DNA of 64,000 nt. Origin: JAAXHE01 sp964551635. Its GTDB lineage: Bacteria; Latescibacterota; UBA2968; GCA-2709665. The first letter of the stretch is position 1. The number at the start of each line of letters is the position of its first letter. Below are positions 61,856-64,000 of the stretch, piece by piece. Position numbers and translations under genes: made by a program. A model generated the notes under the pieces. The model was not told the origin of the DNA. It ran no database searches and worked only from the letters and a program-made list of their open reading frames with translations. The DNA lies in assembly GCA_964551635.1 (NCBI GenBank), contig CAZKDZ010000211.1, forward strand, positions 1-64,000, in the 5' to 3' direction.

Positions 61856-63162
61856 GTCCGTTGCGCTGTGACAATTCAGGCACAAGAGGGCAAATCGACA
61901 GACCGGTCGATTTGCCCTTTGCATTCCCGGCCATTCTCCGGGAACGACTCGTCGGCCTTTGCCTTGCTCTCTGCTTGTGCTCGTGCGCGGCAGATGCATC
62001 CGGCCGGTCGAATGAGGAATTCCGGGGATTGTGGGTGGCTCGCCACTGGCTGAAGAATCGTGAGCAGGCCATGCGCGCGGTGCGCATAGCCGCAGACGCC
62101 CGGTTGAACGCGATCCTGGTTCAGGTTCGGGGCAGAGGCGATGCCTTCTACCGCAGCCGTCTGGTACCCAGATCGGAATCCCTGTCCGATCCTGAGTTTG
62201 ATCCACTCGCGCTTCTCGTGGAAGAAGGGCGGCGGGCCGGTTTGGAAATACACGCGTGGGTGAATATGTACCTTACCTGGAAACCGACGGAGCAGCGGCC
62301 TGCGTCGCCGAGGCATTTGCTTCTTCGACATCCCGAATGGTTCATGCGATCGGTGGACGGGATCGACATGGGGCGTGTCGCGCTCGATGGCGTCGATCTC
62401 GTCAAACGCGGAGTTACCGGGAGATTCCTTTCGCCCGGCGTTCCCGAAGTCAGAGCCCATCTGCTCAGGGTCGTTGAAGAGATCGTTGAGGATTACGACG
62501 TCGACGGTATCCACATGGACTATGTCCGGTACCCGAATATCCATTATGACTACAATCCCGCCGTGAGCGAAGCGTTCAGGACGCGCTACGGCTTCGACCC
62601 TGCCGGCCGGAATGACAACGAAGCCGGTGCCGGCGCCGGTGCGGAGGCGACCGATGTCAGGAAGCTATGGCATAAGTGGCGAAGCGAACAGGTCAGTCTG
62701 CTTGTCGGCCAGGTGCGTGAGGCGATTGCCCGGCTCAAACCCGCTGTCAGGTTGTCCGCCGCCGTAAAACCGGACATAGAATCCGCATATACGCAGTACG
62801 GACAGGACTGGATCGAATGGAGTAACGGGGGGCTTTTGGACTTTGTGGTGCCCATGTTCTACGAGGGATCTTCTCAGGAGATCGAACGCCAGATGGCCGA
62901 AGCAAGGAAGCGCGTGAAAGGGGCGGTTCTGTACGCCGGAATTGGGATCTGGAATCAGAATGCCAACGAAACGGTGGCTCAGATTGAGGTCGCGCGCCAA
63001 AAGGGATTTCAGGGCGTCGTGTTGTTTTCCGTGGATGGATTCGTACAACAGAAGGGGCTGACCGGCGAGTTGCACGAAGGTCCTTTTCGAGCGCCGTCCG
63101 TCCAGCTGAAGGAGGAGGACACGCGTGTCGAAACCCAGGCGGGGCGATCAGGTAGAGATTGA
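61852..63162 (+). CDS. family-10-like glycosylhydrolase lipoprotein (GHL10)
   Basis: A protein of up to 436 residues. A lipoprotein signal (VGLCLALCLCSC) precedes the domain, which starts EEFRGLWVARHWLKN. VDGIHMDYVRYP is the conserved active-site strand of the DUF187/GHL10 family of putative glycoside hydrolases, and LNAILVQVRGRGDAFYRS is the earlier strand. ATG 61852 overlaps rplQ, but the first 25 codons contain a strong terminator hairpin; the only later standard start before the signal peptide is TTG 61912. The start is therefore uncertain. The natural substrate is unknown. Confidence 0.75.
   Translation: MSPLRCDNSGTRGQIDRPVDLPFAFPAILRERLVGLCLALCLCSCAADASGRSNEEFRGLWVARHWLKNREQAMRAVRIAADARLNAILVQVRGRGDAFYRSRLVPRSESLSDPEFDPLALLVEEGRRAGLEIHAWVNMYLTWKPTEQRPASPRHLLLRHPEWFMRSVDGIDMGRVALDGVDLVKRGVTGRFLSPGVPEVRAHLLRVVEEIVEDYDVDGIHMDYVRYPNIHYDYNPAVSEAFRTRYGFDPAGRNDNEAGAGAGAEATDVRKLWHKWRSEQVSLLVGQVREAIARLKPAVRLSAAVKPDIESAYTQYGQDWIEWSNGGLLDFVVPMFYEGSSQEIERQMAEARKRVKGAVLYAGIGIWNQNANETVAQIEVARQKGFQGVVLFSVDGFVQQKGLTGELHEGPFRAPSVQLKEEDTRVETQAGRSGRD
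61887..61920 (+). terminator. strong terminator hairpin after rplQ
   Basis: AGGGCAAATCGAC (61887-61899) and GTCGATTTGCCCT (61906-61918) form a perfect 13-bp stem with a 6-nt loop, followed by TT. It is placed right after rplQ and probably ends the ribosomal supercluster, although the T-tract is short and the hairpin lies within the annotated 5' end of the next gene. Confidence 0.7.
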
Positions 63163-64000
63163 CATCGAATGGCTGGATCGACGGGGAAACGGTCTGGGCC
63201 GGCTGGGCGCCTATACCATGCTTGTGCGGGGCGCAGTACCCGGCGACCGGGTCCGGGCTCGTGTACGCAAGGTCAGGAATCGGTTGCGCAGGGCTGAAGC
63301 CAGTCTGGAGGAGCTCCTCTCCACTCAAATTGAGCGGTCGCCGGCACGCTGTTCACACTTTGGGCACTGCGGCGGTTGTCTGTGGCAGGATATTCCCTAT
63401 GACTCTCAGGTTCGACTGAAACAGGACCTTGTACGGAACTGTCTTGCGGAGGCCGGAATAGAAACGAAACTGGACGCGCCATTGCCATCCGAAGAACCGT
63501 TCTTCTACCGGAACAAGATGGAGTTCTCCTTCGGTTCGTCGCCGGAGGGTCGTACGGAGGTGGGTCTGCATGTCTGGGGGCGTTTCGACCGCGTATTCAA
63601 CCTAGATGCGTGCTTTCTCCAGTCGGAATCGTCCAACCGAATCGTCGATCGCGTACGGAACTTTGTCAGCTCGCACTCCGTATACCATCTGAAACGCCAT
63701 GAGGGTCTGCTGAGATTCCTGACCATACGCGAGGGCAAACTGTCGGGTGAGACCATGGTTGTGCTGACAACGTCGGGGGATGCGTTTCCTGAAGCGGAGT
63801 CACTGGGAAAGATGCTGGTGGAGACGTTTCCGGAGGTCAGGAGTGTGATTCGCAGCGTCAATCTTCGCCGAGCCCAGGTGGCCACCGGCGATCGCGAAGA
63901 AGTGCTGGCCGGGACGGGTACCGTAAAAGAGAAACTGGGTGATTTCACATTCGAGATATCACCGGGGTCATTCTTCCAGACCAACACGCGTCAGGCCAGG
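63125..64000 (+). CDS. rlmD: 23S rRNA (uracil-5-)-methyltransferase, TRAM/Fe-S type, cut by window end
   Basis: The first 292 residues of an RlmD/TrmA-family enzyme that makes 5-methyluridine from SAM. The TRAM domain covers about 5-60; the iron-sulfur ligands are in CSHFGHCGGC (C-x5-C-x2-C) with a later Cys in LDACFLQ; the catalytic SAM domain begins around the SPGSFFQTN motif at the end. The GTG start (63125) follows AGGAGG and overlaps the upstream gene by 38 nt. The catalytic Cys lies beyond the window. Confidence 0.9.
   Translation, partial: MSKPRRGDQVEIDIEWLDRRGNGLGRLGAYTMLVRGAVPGDRVRARVRKVRNRLRRAEASLEELLSTQIERSPARCSHFGHCGGCLWQDIPYDSQVRLKQDLVRNCLAEAGIETKLDAPLPSEEPFFYRNKMEFSFGSSPEGRTEVGLHVWGRFDRVFNLDACFLQSESSNRIVDRVRNFVSSHSVYHLKRHEGLLRFLTIREGKLSGETMVVLTTSGDAFPEAESLGKMLVETFPEVRSVIRSVNLRRAQVATGDREEVLAGTGTVKEKLGDFTFEISPGSFFQTNTRQAR

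Overview
The window looks like a chromosomal segment of a free-living Gram-negative-type bacterium, with G+C visibly high from about 8.2 kb onward. The ribosomal/RNA polymerase cluster is purely bacterial. The accessory gene repertoire (Bat aerotolerance-like operon, Gld-like ABC genes, Gfo/Idh/MocA dehydrogenase, oligogalacturonate-lyase-like propeller, sugar phosphate isomerase/epimerase, family-10-like glycosylhydrolase) fits an FCB-group or Poribacteria/Latescibacterota-like lineage. That placement is inference from gene content; no rRNA gene is present to settle it.

Region 1 (1 to about 10.3 kb) is an accessory island. The first 8 kb are clearly more AT-rich than the rest and carry a nested palindrome with a divergent promoter (36-116), a 90-residue unknown gene next to a zinc-ribbon/RES-domain protein, an orphan HigA-like regulator with an apparent toxin remnant, a PIN-domain relic with a small partner gene, a SIR2-like protein, a DUF262 protein with a possible HEPN-type C-terminus, and a full-length GmrSD-like DUF262/HNH protein. 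A phospholipase-D-like/P-loop NTPase fusion follows (8255-10297). RES and SIR2 are both NAD-consuming families, so this reads as a defence/toxin island containing decayed modules.

Region 2 (10.4-31.4 kb) is metabolic and envelope-related: an oxidoreductase and propeller pair, then a long co-directional block (TPR lipoprotein, MoxR ATPase, DUF58, GldA/F/G-like ABC system, DUF4340, BatA-BatE). After it come threonine synthase, a SAM-II riboswitch with a downstream terminator in front of a cystathionine gamma-synthase-type enzyme, a DUF4013 membrane protein, and a convergent isomerase/epimerase.

Region 3 (31.6-61.9 kb) is the translation/transcription supercluster: tRNA-Tyr, -Gly, -Thr, rpmG, tRNA-Trp, secE, nusG, rplKAJL, rpoBC, rpsLG, fusA, tuf, then the complete S10-spc-alpha series to rpoA and rplQ. 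There is no second tuf among the tRNAs and no infA, map or adk between secY and rpmJ. A perfect consensus sigma70 promoter lies at the rpoC-rpsL junction. RpsL naturally carries Arg88 and RpoB carries Gln at the E. coli Asp516 position, both known antibiotic-resistance sites.

Region 4 (61.9-64 kb) has a strong terminator hairpin after rplQ that lies inside the 5' end of a glycosylhydrolase-like lipoprotein gene, then the start of an RlmD-type rRNA methyltransferase cut by the window edge.
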